This document shows positions 48,902 to 57,714 of a DNA stretch of 64,000 nt, piece by piece; within the stretch, counting starts at the first letter, position 1, and every line of letters begins with the position of its first letter. The stretch is from Streptomyces sp. NBC_00286 (GTDB lineage: Bacteria > Actinomycetota > Actinomycetes > Streptomycetales > Streptomycetaceae). A program made the position numbers and the translations under genes. The notes below the pieces were generated by a model. It saw nothing but the letters and a program-made list of their open reading frames with translations. It ran no database searches and had not been told where the DNA came from. Location: assembly GCF_036173125.1 (NCBI RefSeq), contig NZ_CP108054.1, forward strand, positions 9,679,501 to 9,743,500, read 5' to 3'.

Positions 48902-49989
48902 CCAGCTCCCGCCCCCTTCCCCGCACCCTCGTCGTGCGGCTCGACAGCGCCGGTGACGTGCTGCTCGCCGGGCCCGCCGTGCGTGCCGTTGCGGCCGGGT
49001 CCTCGTACACCGCCCTCTTGTGCGGGCCCCAGGGAGTGCAGGCGGGGCGGCTGCTGCCGGGGGTGGACGAGGTACTGACGTACGACGCTCCCTGGGTCGG
49101 GTTCGAACCGGCGCCGGTGTCGCGCGCGGAGACGCGCCGGCTGCTGGACACGCTGTCGGCGCGCCGTTTCGACCGGGCTCTCGTGCTTGCCTCGTATCAC
49201 CAGAGTCCGTTGCCGATCGCGCTGCTGCTGAAGCTGGCCGGAGTCGGCTGGACGGCGGCCGACAGCGAGGACTACCCGGGAGCCCTGCTCGATCTGCGGC
49301 ATCGCAGGCTGCCCCACCGGCACGAAGCGCTCGCGGCGCTCGACCTGGCCCGGGACGCCGGGTTCTCCCTGCCGCCCGGCGACGACGGGGCGTTGTGTAT
49401 CGAGGCACCGCCCGACACCACGCACCTCACCGGACCCGAGCCGTACGTGGTGCTGCATCCCGGAGCCGCCGTACCGGCCCGTGCATGGAGTCCCGCCCGG
49501 GCGGCCCGGGCCGTCGCCGCCCTCGCCGCCGAGGGATACCGGGTCGTGGTCACCGGTGGGCGCGCGGAGCGGGACCTGACCGCGCAGGTCGCCGGACGCC
49601 ACGCGCTGGATCTCGGCGGGGCCACCGATCTGCGGGAGCTGGCGGGCGTACTGGCCGGGGCGCGGGTGGCGGTGACCGGGAACACCGGGCCCGCGCATCT
49701 CGCCGCCGCGGTCGGGACGCCGGTGGTCTCCCTGTTCGCGCCGGTGGTTCCGGCGGAGCGCTGGGCCCCGTACGGCGTGCCGCATGTACTGCTCGGCGAT
49801 CAGGACGCGCCGTGCGCGGACAGCAGGGCCCGCCACTGCCCGCTGCCGGGGCACCCCTGCCTCGACGGGATCGGCGACGCCGAGGTGCTCGCCGCCGTGG
49901 CGGCGCTCGACGAGGACCGCACGGAGGCCGACGCGGAGCCGCCCCGCGAGGGCGGCGGCTCCGAAACGGAACGAGGAGCGACCGTATGA
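48898..49989 (+). CDS. glycosyltransferase family 9 (heptosyltransferase-like)
   Basis: A 363-residue GT-B enzyme of the family that transfers heptose from ADP-heptose. N-terminal TLVVRLDSAGDVLLAGPAVRA resembles the RxxxLGD region of WaaF/WaaC; the C-terminal donor half has YVVLHPGAAVPARAWSP and the GNTGPAHLAAAVGTPVVSLF block that contacts ADP-heptose. A second GT9 gene closes the cluster. The ATG overlaps the gmhB stop by 4 nt, and its own stop overlaps the next start. Confidence 0.88.
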   Translation: MTSSRPLPRTLVVRLDSAGDVLLAGPAVRAVAAGSSYTALLCGPQGVQAGRLLPGVDEVLTYDAPWVGFEPAPVSRAETRRLLDTLSARRFDRALVLASYHQSPLPIALLLKLAGVGWTAADSEDYPGALLDLRHRRLPHRHEALAALDLARDAGFSLPPGDDGALCIEAPPDTTHLTGPEPYVVLHPGAAVPARAWSPARAARAVAALAAEGYRVVVTGGRAERDLTAQVAGRHALDLGGATDLRELAGVLAGARVAVTGNTGPAHLAAAVGTPVVSLFAPVVPAERWAPYGVPHVLLGDQDAPCADSRARHCPLPGHPCLDGIGDAEVLAAVAALDEDRTEADAEPPREGGGSETERGATV

Positions 49990-50951
49990 ACATCCTGTTG
50001 TGGCATGTGCACGGATCCTGGACGACGGCCTTCGTCCAGGGCCCGCACACATACCTCGTTCCCGTCACACCGGCCCGCGACCCGGACGGCCTCGGCCGCG
50101 CCCGTACGTACTCCTGGCCCCCCGCGGTACATGAAGCGACCCCCGAGGAACTGCGCGACACGCCAGTGGACCTGGTCGTTCTTCAACGGCCGCACGAGCT
50201 GCGACTCGCCGAGCAGTGGCTCGGCGGACGCCGCCCCGGGCGGGACATCCCAGCCGTGTACCTGGAACACAACGCACCGGACGGCGACGTCCCCCGCACC
50301 CGGCACCCGTTCGCCGACCGGGACGACCTGACCCTGGTCCACGTCACCCACTTCAACCGGCTGTTCTGGGACTGCGGCTCCACCCGTACCGAGGTGATCG
50401 AGCACGGCATCGTCGACCCGGGACATCAGTACACCGGCCGGCTCGCCCGCGCGGCCGTCGTCGTCAACGAGCCGGTGCGGCGCGGCCGTTACACCGGTAC
50501 GGACCTCCTCCCCGCCTTGTCCGAGGCGGCACCGCTGGATGTCTTCGGCATGCGTACCGAAGGCCTCGCCGAGCATCTCGGCATCCCACCCGACCGCTGC
50601 CGCACCGCCGATCTGCCCCAGAGCGAGCTGCACGCGGCCCTCGCGGAGCGCCGCTGCTATCTGCACCCGGTGCGCTGGACGTCCCTCGGCCTCTCCCTGC
50701 TGGAGGCCATGCACCTGGGCATGCCCGTCGTCGCCCTCGCCACCACCGAGGCCGTCGAGGCGGTGCCGCCCGTCGCGGGCACCCTGTCCACCCGCCCCGA
50801 CGTGCTCGCCCGGGCCGTACGCCACTACATGGAGAACCCCGCCGCCGCGGCCGAGGACGGCGCACGGGCCCGCCAGGCGGCTCTCGGACGGTACGGGCTC
50901 AAGCGTTTCCTGGACGACTGGGAGCGCGTGATGACGGAGGCGCGCGCATGA
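49986..50951 (+). CDS. GT-B glycosyltransferase
   Basis: A 321-residue glycosyltransferase whose second half shows the donor site of GT4-like enzymes (TEVIEHGIVDPGHQYTG, then SLGLSLLEAMHLGMPVVALA). The first half begins MNILLWHVHGSWTTAFVQG and contains LVVLQRPHELRLAEQWLG, a pattern often seen in actinobacterial clusters. Both ends overlap the neighbours by 4 nt (ATGA). Donor and acceptor are unknown; it probably adds one sugar to the heptose-containing glycan. Confidence 0.85.
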   Translation: MNILLWHVHGSWTTAFVQGPHTYLVPVTPARDPDGLGRARTYSWPPAVHEATPEELRDTPVDLVVLQRPHELRLAEQWLGGRRPGRDIPAVYLEHNAPDGDVPRTRHPFADRDDLTLVHVTHFNRLFWDCGSTRTEVIEHGIVDPGHQYTGRLARAAVVVNEPVRRGRYTGTDLLPALSEAAPLDVFGMRTEGLAEHLGIPPDRCRTADLPQSELHAALAERRCYLHPVRWTSLGLSLLEAMHLGMPVVALATTEAVEAVPPVAGTLSTRPDVLARAVRHYMENPAAAAEDGARARQAALGRYGLKRFLDDWERVMTEARA

Positions 50952-52216
50952 CCTACGTCAGCACACCCACCGACACGTCCCCCGGCCCGCTCGGCCCCGA
51001 CACCATGGACATCGCCCTCGTCTCCGAGCACGCGAGCCCCCTCGCCGTACTCGGCGGCGTCGACGCGGGTGGCCAGAACGTACACGTCGCCTGCCTCGCG
51101 AGCGCACTCGCCGACCGCGGCCACCACGTCACCGTCCACACCCGGCGCGACTCGCCCGACCTGCCCGACCGGGTGCCGCTGCGCGAAGGCGTCGAAGTGC
51201 ACCATGTACCCGCGGGGCCGCCGGAGCCGATCCCCAAGGACGAACTGCTGCCCCACATGGGCGCCTTCGGCCGCCACCTCGCCAAGACCTGGCGGGACCG
51301 GCCGCCCGACCTGGTGCACTCGCACTTCTGGATGTCGGGCCTCGCCTCCCTGTGGGCGGCACACCGGCTGCGGCTGCCGATGCTGCACACGTACCACGCG
51401 CTCGGCACGGTCAAGCGACGCCACCAGCAGGACGCCGACACGAGCCCGCCCACCCGGATCGCCTGGGAGACGGAGGTGGGCCTCGGCTGCAACCGGGTGC
51501 TCGCCACCTGCCGCGACGAGGTCGTCGAACTGGAGCGGATGGGCATACCCGCCGAGCGGATCACCATCGTGCCGTGCGGCGTCGACACCGACCGCTTCAC
51601 GCCCCGAGGGCCGGTCGCCGAGCGCGGCCCGTACCGCCACCAACTGCTCCAGCTGGGCCGCCTCGTCCCACGCAAGGGAGCCGCCGTCTCCATCGCCGCG
51701 CTGACCCGGCTGCCCGACACGGAACTCGTCGTGGTCGGCGGCCCCACGCCGGACCGGCTCGATACCGACCCCGAGGTGCGCCGGCTGCGCGAGATCGCCC
51801 GCGCGGGCGGAGTCGCCCACCGCGTCCGCTTCACCGGAGGGGTGTCCAGCGATGACGTGCCGCCGCTGCTGCGGGCCGCCGATGTGGTGCTGTGCCCCGC
51901 GGACTACGAGCCGTTCGGCATCGTGCCGCTGGAGGCGATGGCCTGCGCGAAGCCGGTCGTCGCCAGCGCCGTGGGCGGGCAGCTGGACACCGTCGCCGAT
52001 CCGGGCACCGGACGCCTCGTACCGCCCCACGATCCCGAGGCCCTCGCTCGCGCGACCGGGCAGCTCCTCGCCGACCCGGCGATGCGCGAGGCCTGTGGGG
52101 CCGCCGGCCGGCGCCGCGTACTGAGCCGGTACGGCTGGTCGCGGGTCGCGGCGGCCACCGAGGCCGCGTACTGCTCGGTGCTCGACGCCGCGCCCGCCGT
52201 GACGGGGGTGGTCTGA
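50948..52216 (+). CDS. glycosyltransferase family 4
   Basis: A 422-residue GT4 enzyme. Clear signatures are LGGVDAGGQNVHVACLASAL at the N-terminus, VHSHFWMSGLASLWAA, VPCGVDTDRFTPRG, LQLGRLVPRKG and the EX7E motif EPFGIVPLEAMACAKPVVAS. The ATG overlaps the upstream stop. It is followed by 98 bp, the longest gap within the heptose gene run, before gmhA. The glycine-rich N-terminus resembles sucrose-synthase/MshA-type transferases, but the substrate is unknown. Confidence 0.9.
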   Translation: MTYVSTPTDTSPGPLGPDTMDIALVSEHASPLAVLGGVDAGGQNVHVACLASALADRGHHVTVHTRRDSPDLPDRVPLREGVEVHHVPAGPPEPIPKDELLPHMGAFGRHLAKTWRDRPPDLVHSHFWMSGLASLWAAHRLRLPMLHTYHALGTVKRRHQQDADTSPPTRIAWETEVGLGCNRVLATCRDEVVELERMGIPAERITIVPCGVDTDRFTPRGPVAERGPYRHQLLQLGRLVPRKGAAVSIAALTRLPDTELVVVGGPTPDRLDTDPEVRRLREIARAGGVAHRVRFTGGVSSDDVPPLLRAADVVLCPADYEPFGIVPLEAMACAKPVVASAVGGQLDTVADPGTGRLVPPHDPEALARATGQLLADPAMREACGAAGRRRVLSRYGWSRVAAATEAAYCSVLDAAPAVTGVV

Positions 52217-52314
52217 CACCCGTACTCGCCCCGATCCGACCGCCCGCAGCACCGTCGCACGAAGGAGGTGCGGGTCCGGCCGTCGTCCTCCACGACGCGG
52301 TACGCCCGATCAGC

Positions 52315-52944
52315 ATGACGGAATTCGCAGCGTCCCCCGCACTCGATGCCGCGCATCTGCACTGCCGGTCACTGCAGCAGGCGCTCGGCCGGTTCCGCCG
52401 GGACGGTCTCGGCCGGGTCGCGGAGTGGGGCGGCCGGCTCGCCGCCGCCCTGCCCGCCGGCGGCCGGCTGCTGGCCGCGGGCAACGGCGGCAGTGCCGCA
52501 CAGGCCCAGCATCTGACCGCCGAGCTGGTGGGACGGTACCGGCAGGAGCGGCCCGGCTATTCGGCCATCGCCCTGCACGCGGAGACGTCCAGCGTGACCG
52601 CCATCGGCAACGACTACGGGTTCGAGCACGTCTTCGCCCGGCAGGTGTCCGCCCACGGCCGCCCCGGAGATGTCCTCCTGCTCTTGTCCACGTCCGGCCG
52701 CAGCCCCCACCTGATCAGAGCCGCCGTGACGGGCCGTACGGCAGGGCTGCGCGTCTGGGCGATGACGGGGCCGCGGCCGAACCCGCTCGCGGAGGCCGCC
52801 GACGAGGCCCTGTGCATCGACGCCGACAGCACGGCGACCGTGCAGGAGGCCCACCTCGTCGCCGTACACCTCCTCTGCGAGTCTTTCGACGCGGCGCTCG
52901 CACCCGCCCCCAGCACGGTCGCCGCCCACCGGAGGGCATCGTGA
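52315..52944 (+). CDS. gmhA: sedoheptulose-7-phosphate isomerase (GmhA, SIS domain)
   Basis: A 209-residue SIS-domain protein that converts sedoheptulose-7-phosphate to heptose-7-phosphate, the first step of ADP-heptose synthesis. It shows LLAAGNGGSAAQAQHLTAEL and LLLLSTSGRSPHLIRA, both GmhA signatures. The ATG at 52315 lacks a clear ribosome site; GAAGGAGG lies 47 nt upstream at 52261-52268, and a TGA of another frame overlaps the ATG, so initiation may be unusual or start slightly upstream. The stop overlaps hldE (GTGA). Confidence 0.9.
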   Translation: MTEFAASPALDAAHLHCRSLQQALGRFRRDGLGRVAEWGGRLAAALPAGGRLLAAGNGGSAAQAQHLTAELVGRYRQERPGYSAIALHAETSSVTAIGNDYGFEHVFARQVSAHGRPGDVLLLLSTSGRSPHLIRAAVTGRTAGLRVWAMTGPRPNPLAEAADEALCIDADSTATVQEAHLVAVHLLCESFDAALAPAPSTVAAHRRAS

Positions 52945-54344
52945 ACGAACCGAAACCCCTCGTGGTCGTCGGAGACGTCCTGCTCGACGAGGACATCGAA
53001 GGCACCGCCACCCGGCTGTCCCCGGACGCCCCCGCCACCCCCGTCGTCGACGTCACCGGCGACCGGCGCCACCCCGGCGGAGCGGGCCTCGCCGCCGCAC
53101 TGGCGGCCCGGGGCGGTCGCGAAGTGACCTTGGTGACCGCCCTCGGCGACGACCCGGCCAGCGAAGCCGTACGCCGTGACCTGCGCGGCCGGGTCAACCT
53201 GCTGGAGCTCCCCCTCGACGGCACCCTGCCGGTCAAGACCCGCGTCCTGGCCAGCGGCCGTCCCGTGGTGCGCATCGACCGGGGCGGCGGCACGCCCGGC
53301 GAGCCGGACGACGCGGTACGGGACGCGCTGGCCCACGCTCACGCCGTACTCGTCGCCGACTACGGACGCCACACAGCGACCGCCGTAAGAGCCCATCTCG
53401 CCGCGGTCGCCCCCCGCACACCCCTGGTCTGGGACCCCCACCCCAAGGGCGACACGCCGGTGCCCGGAGCCCGGCTCGTCACCCCGAACGCGGCGGAGGC
53501 ACAAGCCCTGCGCCCCGGCGGCGACGAATCCCTGCGCGCGTACGCCGAGCGAGGCGCGGAACTCGCGGCCCACTGGCAGGCGGCGGGCGTCGCCGTGACC
53601 CTCGGGGAACGCGGTGTGCTGCTGACGAGGCCCGGCACCCGCACGCCGATGCTCGTCCCAGCGCCGTACCGGGCCACCGGCGACCCCTGCGGCGCGGGCG
53701 ACTGCTTCGCCGCGACCACGGCCGCGGCTCTCGCGGACGGGGCCCTCCCGGAGGAGGCCGTACAGCGGGCGGTCGCCGAAGCCGCCGCGTTCGTGTCGGC
53801 GGGCGGCGCCGGAAACCCGGCACTGTGGCGCACGGACTCCGCGTCCCGTCCCGAGGACGCGCCCGCCACCGACGCCTTCGCCGTCGCCGAACGCGTCCGG
53901 GCACGCGGCGGCACGGTGGTCGCCACCGGCGGCTGCTTCGACCTCCTGCACGCCGGCCACGTCGGCCTCCTGGAAAGCGCCCGGCGAATCGGCGACTGCC
54001 TCATCGTGTGCCTCAACTCCGACGCGTCCCTAGCCCGCCGCAAGGGCCCGGGCCGCCCCCTCACCCCGGAGCCGGACCGCGTACGGGTCCTCGCCGCCCT
54101 CGGCAGCGTCGACGCCGTAGCGGTCTTCGAGGAGGACACTCCCGAAGCATTGCTGAGCCGCCTGAAGCCCGACGTGTGGGTAAAGGGCGGCGACTACTCC
54201 GTCCAGGACCTGCCCGAGGCGGAGGTGCTACGCACCTGGGGCGGCCAGGCGCTCGTCCTGCCCTACCTCGACGGCCGCTCCACCACGCTGCTGGCCCGCC
54301 GGGCCGCGCGGGCGGCCGTGCCTGTGCGGATGCCACGGCCGTGA
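52941..54344 (+). CDS. hldE: bifunctional heptose-7-phosphate kinase / heptose-1-phosphate adenylyltransferase
   Basis: A 467-residue two-domain enzyme. The N-terminal PfkB-type kinase (about 1-310) has HPGGAGLAAALAARGG and DPCGAGDCFAATTAAAL; the C-terminal nucleotidyltransferase (about 330-460) has GGCFDLLHAGHVGLLESARR with the HxGH motif and WVKGGDYS. It makes heptose-1,7-bisphosphate and, after GmhB, ADP-heptose. The GTG start follows GGAGG at 5 nt. Whole-length fusion as in Gram-negatives; actinobacteria often lack it. Confidence 0.92.
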   Translation: MNEPKPLVVVGDVLLDEDIEGTATRLSPDAPATPVVDVTGDRRHPGGAGLAAALAARGGREVTLVTALGDDPASEAVRRDLRGRVNLLELPLDGTLPVKTRVLASGRPVVRIDRGGGTPGEPDDAVRDALAHAHAVLVADYGRHTATAVRAHLAAVAPRTPLVWDPHPKGDTPVPGARLVTPNAAEAQALRPGGDESLRAYAERGAELAAHWQAAGVAVTLGERGVLLTRPGTRTPMLVPAPYRATGDPCGAGDCFAATTAAALADGALPEEAVQRAVAEAAAFVSAGGAGNPALWRTDSASRPEDAPATDAFAVAERVRARGGTVVATGGCFDLLHAGHVGLLESARRIGDCLIVCLNSDASLARRKGPGRPLTPEPDRVRVLAALGSVDAVAVFEEDTPEALLSRLKPDVWVKGGDYSVQDLPEAEVLRTWGGQALVLPYLDGRSTTLLARRAARAAVPVRMPRP

Positions 54345-55375
54345 GCTCCGGGACGAGGCTTCGGGTGCTGGTGCTGCGCGCGCTGGGACTGGGCGATCTG
54401 CTGACCGCGGTGCCCGCCCTGCGGGCGCTGCGACGTCACTTGCCCGGTCACGAGATCGTCTTGGCCGCCCCCGAGCGGCTGGCCGAGCCGGCGGCGGCCA
54501 CCGGACTGGTGGACCGCCTGCTGCCGGCCTCCGGCCCCGGCCGGGCGGTGCCCGCGGACCTGGCCTGGGACGGGCCCCCGCCCGACCTCGCCGTGGACCT
54601 GCACGGCAACGGCCCTCAGAGCCATCAGCTGCTCCGTCGGCTGCGGCCCGGACGGCTCTTCGCGTACGCGCACCCGCAGATGTCCGACCTCTCCGGCCCC
54701 GCCTGGCAGCCCGACGAACACGAACGGGAACGCTGGTGCCGGCTCCTCCGCTGGTACGGCATCAAGGCGGACCCCGCTGACCTGCGCATCCCGCCGCCCA
54801 CGACCCCCTCCCCGGCCCCCGGCGCCATCGTCGTCCACCCCGGAGCCGACGCCGCCGCCCGCCGCTGGCCCAAGGAACGGTTCGCGGCCGTGGCGCGGGA
54901 GCTGCACCGCGGCGGTCACGAGGTCGTCGTGACCGCGGGCGGTGGCGAGGGGGCCCTGGCGCGCTTCGTGGCAACGGAGGCGGAGCTGCCGCCCGCCGCG
55001 GTGCTGGGGGGCGCCCGCGATGTGCCGTTCGATCAGCTGGCCGCGCTGGTTGCACGCGCCCGCTGCGTGGTGGTCGGCGACACCGGGCTCGCCCATCTGG
55101 CCACGGCGCTCGGCACTCCGTCCGTCGTCCTGTTCGGCCCGGTCGCCCCTCGCCTGTGGGGACCGCCCGCCGACCCACGGCACCGGGTGCTGTGGCATCC
55201 CGGGACCGACGACTCGCCCCGCCCCGGGGACGCGCACGGCCGGCACCCGGACGAACGGCTCTTGCGGATCACGGTCGACGAAGTCGTCGAGGCGGTACGC
55301 GAATTGCCGGAGCCTGACACGGACCCGTCGTACGAGCGGACGACGACGGCGCAGGGCCTACCGCCGTTGCCGTAG
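54341..55375 (+). CDS. glycosyltransferase family 9 (heptosyltransferase-like), second copy
   Basis: A 344-residue GT9 enzyme starting at GTG 54341, overlapping hldE by GTGA. The N-terminal RVLVLRALGLGDLLTAVPAL, AVDLHGNGPQSHQLLRRL and C-terminal IVVHPGADAAARRWPKERFA plus VVVGDTGLAHLATALGTPS are characteristic of heptosyltransferases. Together with the GT9 gene at 48898 it implies at least two heptose transfers or one heptose and one related sugar. It closes the cluster; no clear terminator follows. Confidence 0.9.
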   Translation: MSSGTRLRVLVLRALGLGDLLTAVPALRALRRHLPGHEIVLAAPERLAEPAAATGLVDRLLPASGPGRAVPADLAWDGPPPDLAVDLHGNGPQSHQLLRRLRPGRLFAYAHPQMSDLSGPAWQPDEHERERWCRLLRWYGIKADPADLRIPPPTTPSPAPGAIVVHPGADAAARRWPKERFAAVARELHRGGHEVVVTAGGGEGALARFVATEAELPPAAVLGGARDVPFDQLAALVARARCVVVGDTGLAHLATALGTPSVVLFGPVAPRLWGPPADPRHRVLWHPGTDDSPRPGDAHGRHPDERLLRITVDEVVEAVRELPEPDTDPSYERTTTAQGLPPLP

Positions 55376-55620
55376 AACTCGTACTGAACCCTGGTCCACG
55401 CACGGCGACGCCCCCCACTGCACGGCCGGCACACCCGCCACCATGAGACCTTCACCTCTGCGGCGAGCCGAGCGTGACGCCGAGCATCCCGTGGCCGCGT
55501 CACCGGCTAGAGCTTCGACCCCGCGACCCAGCCGCTGACCTGGGGCGACGACCAACTGGTCACCAGTACCACCCCGGGCGGGACCGGCAGCGGAACGCAG
55601 GCCGTGGCTGTCCGCACGCC
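55376..55620. other. spacer with possible gene relic
   Basis: The stretch 55503-55620 can be read as FDPATQPLTWGDDQLVTSTT and onward, which looks like a piece of a secreted protein, but it has no start and runs into the repeat array. Nothing else was recognised between the heptose cluster and the repeat. Confidence 0.3.
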
Positions 55621-55980
55621 GGGCGGACAGCCGGGACACTGGTCTCGGTCGCGTCCGGGGAGGCTCAGGCGGCGGTGTTCAGCCCGGGCGGCGCCGCACA
55701 CCGTGCCGGCCGGGCGGACAGCCGGGACACTGGTCTCGGTCGCGTCCGGGGAGGCTCAGGCGGCGGTGTTCAGCCCGGGACGCGCCGCACACCGTGCCGG
55801 CCGGGCGGACAGCCGGACACCGGTCTCCGTCGCGTCCGGGAAGACTCAGGCGGCGGTGTTCAGCCCGGGACGCGCCGCACACCGTGCCGGCCGGGCGGAC
55901 AGCCGGGCACCGGTCTCCGCCGCGCCCGCGAGGACTCAGGCCGCGGTGCTCAACCCGGGCCGCGCGCTCACGTCGCGTTC
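55621..55980. repeat. 91-bp tandem repeat, about four units, made of an MFS gene 3' end
   Basis: Units begin at 55621, 55712, 55803 and 55893 (spacing 91, 91, 90) with the shared start GGGCGGACAG. The unit nearest the MFS gene contains its stop codon and last codons (RPGLSTAA on the minus strand); the other units carry the same end as RPGLNTAA plus stop. Thus the gene's tail and downstream DNA were duplicated about three times. The first two units are nearly identical, the later ones diverged. Confidence 0.85.
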
Positions 55981-57306
55981 CTCGGTCCGGACGACCACCG
56001 GCTTAGCGGTCCGGCGTTCCCGGAGTACGTAACCCGCCCCGATCGAACCGGCGATGATCAGCCCTCCCGCCACGAGCGCCCCCCGCGCCCCCGCCAGCTC
56101 CATGAGGAGCCCCAGCGCAGGCGGCCCAGCGAGACCCCAGGCCGTACGGATGCTGCCCCAGACCCCGAGCACACGTCCCCGCAGATGAGCAGGCGGGTCG
56201 GTCTGCAGGACCGTAGTCCCGGCGGTGTCGGAGACGGACTCCACCACGGCCATCGGCAGGACGAGGACCAGCAGCAGCACGAGCGACGGCGACAGCCCCG
56301 CCACCGCCTGGAGCAGCCCGCCCGCCGCAGCCAAGGTCCCCACGAGCCGCACAGAGGGCCGCCGCAGCCGGGCACCCAGGACGGCGCCGACGATGCCACC
56401 GACGGCGAGAACAGTGGAGACCGTGCCGAACGCCCCGGCGCCCCCGGCGAGCGGCCCGGTGACGAGCACCGCCAGCGTGAGGCTGTAGTTCCGCCCGAAC
56501 ACCGCGCTGATCCCGGTCACGCCGGCCAGTGCGACCAGCCGCGGGCGGCGCATGAAGAACGCCAGCCCCTCCCGCATGGTCATGTCCTGACCCACGCTCT
56601 TGGACCCACGCTGAGCCGGAATCGCAGGAGCCGGAACCTCAGAACGCCGGGCCGCCTTGTAAACCGGCCGGAGAAACGGAATGACCGAGGCGACGAACAG
56701 AAAGGACACCCCGTTCGCGGCGTACGCGGCCGCCGTGCCGAAGAAGCCGACCGTCAGCCCGGCCAGCGCGGTACCGGCGAGCCGGCCCGCGTTGGACACC
56801 AGCGAGCCCACCCCGATCGCGGAGGGAACGTCCTCCGTACGTACGAGATCGTTGCCCAGCAGCGAGCACGCCGGCGCGTCGACCGTGGCGATGAGACCCG
56901 TAACGGCGGCCAGCACCATCAGCACAGGCACGTTCAGCTGATCGACCGCCACCAGGACGGCCGTCACGAACGCAACCAGGCCGAGCAGCGCCTGGCTGAC
57001 GCCCGCGGTCAGCTTGCGGGGCCAGCGGTCCACGGCCGCACCGCCGGCGAGGCTCATGAGCAGAGCGGGCGCGGCCTGCACCGACACGGAGAGACCCGTG
57101 GTGGCGGCGGAACCGGTGATCTGCAGGACCAGCAGGTTCTGCACCGTGAGCTGCATCCACGTACCGGCGTTCGACACGAGGTTCGCGACGGACCACCAGC
57201 GCATGCTGCGGTACTTCAGGGACCGCCACGGCGAACGGGACTCGCTCACGGGCGGCACATCGGTGGAGGCAGGGGCGGGCACGGGCGCGGAAGGAGAAGA
57301 AGACAC
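55936..57306 (-). CDS. MFS transporter (EntS/MFS_3-like)
   Basis: A 456-residue exporter-type MFS protein with 12 predicted helices and the MFS_3 pattern: WWSVANLVSNAGTWMQLTVQ at helix 1, the basic loop DRWPRKLTAG after helix 2, and DAPACSLLGNDLV in the middle. Similar proteins export siderophores or drugs. A GTG at 57306 starts the frame, without a strong ribosome site. The 3' end lies within the 91-bp tandem repeat. It is divergent from the SDR gene across 408 bp. Confidence 0.88.
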   Translation of the reverse strand: MSSSPSAPVPAPASTDVPPVSESRSPWRSLKYRSMRWWSVANLVSNAGTWMQLTVQNLLVLQITGSAATTGLSVSVQAAPALLMSLAGGAAVDRWPRKLTAGVSQALLGLVAFVTAVLVAVDQLNVPVLMVLAAVTGLIATVDAPACSLLGNDLVRTEDVPSAIGVGSLVSNAGRLAGTALAGLTVGFFGTAAAYAANGVSFLFVASVIPFLRPVYKAARRSEVPAPAIPAQRGSKSVGQDMTMREGLAFFMRRPRLVALAGVTGISAVFGRNYSLTLAVLVTGPLAGGAGAFGTVSTVLAVGGIVGAVLGARLRRPSVRLVGTLAAAGGLLQAVAGLSPSLVLLLVLVLPMAVVESVSDTAGTTVLQTDPPAHLRGRVLGVWGSIRTAWGLAGPPALGLLMELAGARGALVAGGLIIAGSIGAGYVLRERRTAKPVVVRTEERDVSARPGLSTAA

Positions 57307-57714
57307 AGTGAAGTACTCGAAAGACGAGTCCGGGGACTCAGGCGGAGGAATCGGCGGGAGCTCGGAATGCCGGCTGCGCTGCGCGGCCGCTCCACCGGAT
57401 CGGCGTCGCCCATCGTGGCAGACGGGACCGCCGAGTCAGGACAGACATCACTCCGTTTCGGTGCCGCAGGGGTGCGAAATCCCCGATCCCGTCGGGGAAT
57501 TGACGCTCGCCGTGGGGTTGATCACAGCACCCGAATACGCACATACGGCACGGACCGGATGCGGGCGGAGAGTGGCGGCGGCCACAGCCCCGTACCCGCT
57601 CCGCGGGCTAATCCGACATGCCGGGCCATTCCGTCACGGTCACAGTGGGACGTGAAGCGGTCGCCGAGCGTGCACCGCTGCATCCGGCCGGCACGACGAA
57701 AGGCAGAAGTGAAC
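57307..57714. other. divergent intergenic region
   Basis: A spacer of 408 bp between the MFS and SDR genes, with no convincing gene. A small imperfect palindrome ATCCCCGATCCCGTCGGGGA lies near 57480. It should hold both promoters; no operator could be assigned. Confidence 0.45.

Noticed and set aside
55621..55980. CRISPR-like array
   Set aside because: Units are 91 bp with no distinct spacers and derive from the MFS gene end.
55474..57660. A 995-codon plus-strand frame leading into the SDR
   Set aside because: It is antisense to the MFS gene and has no family match before the SDR start at 57715.
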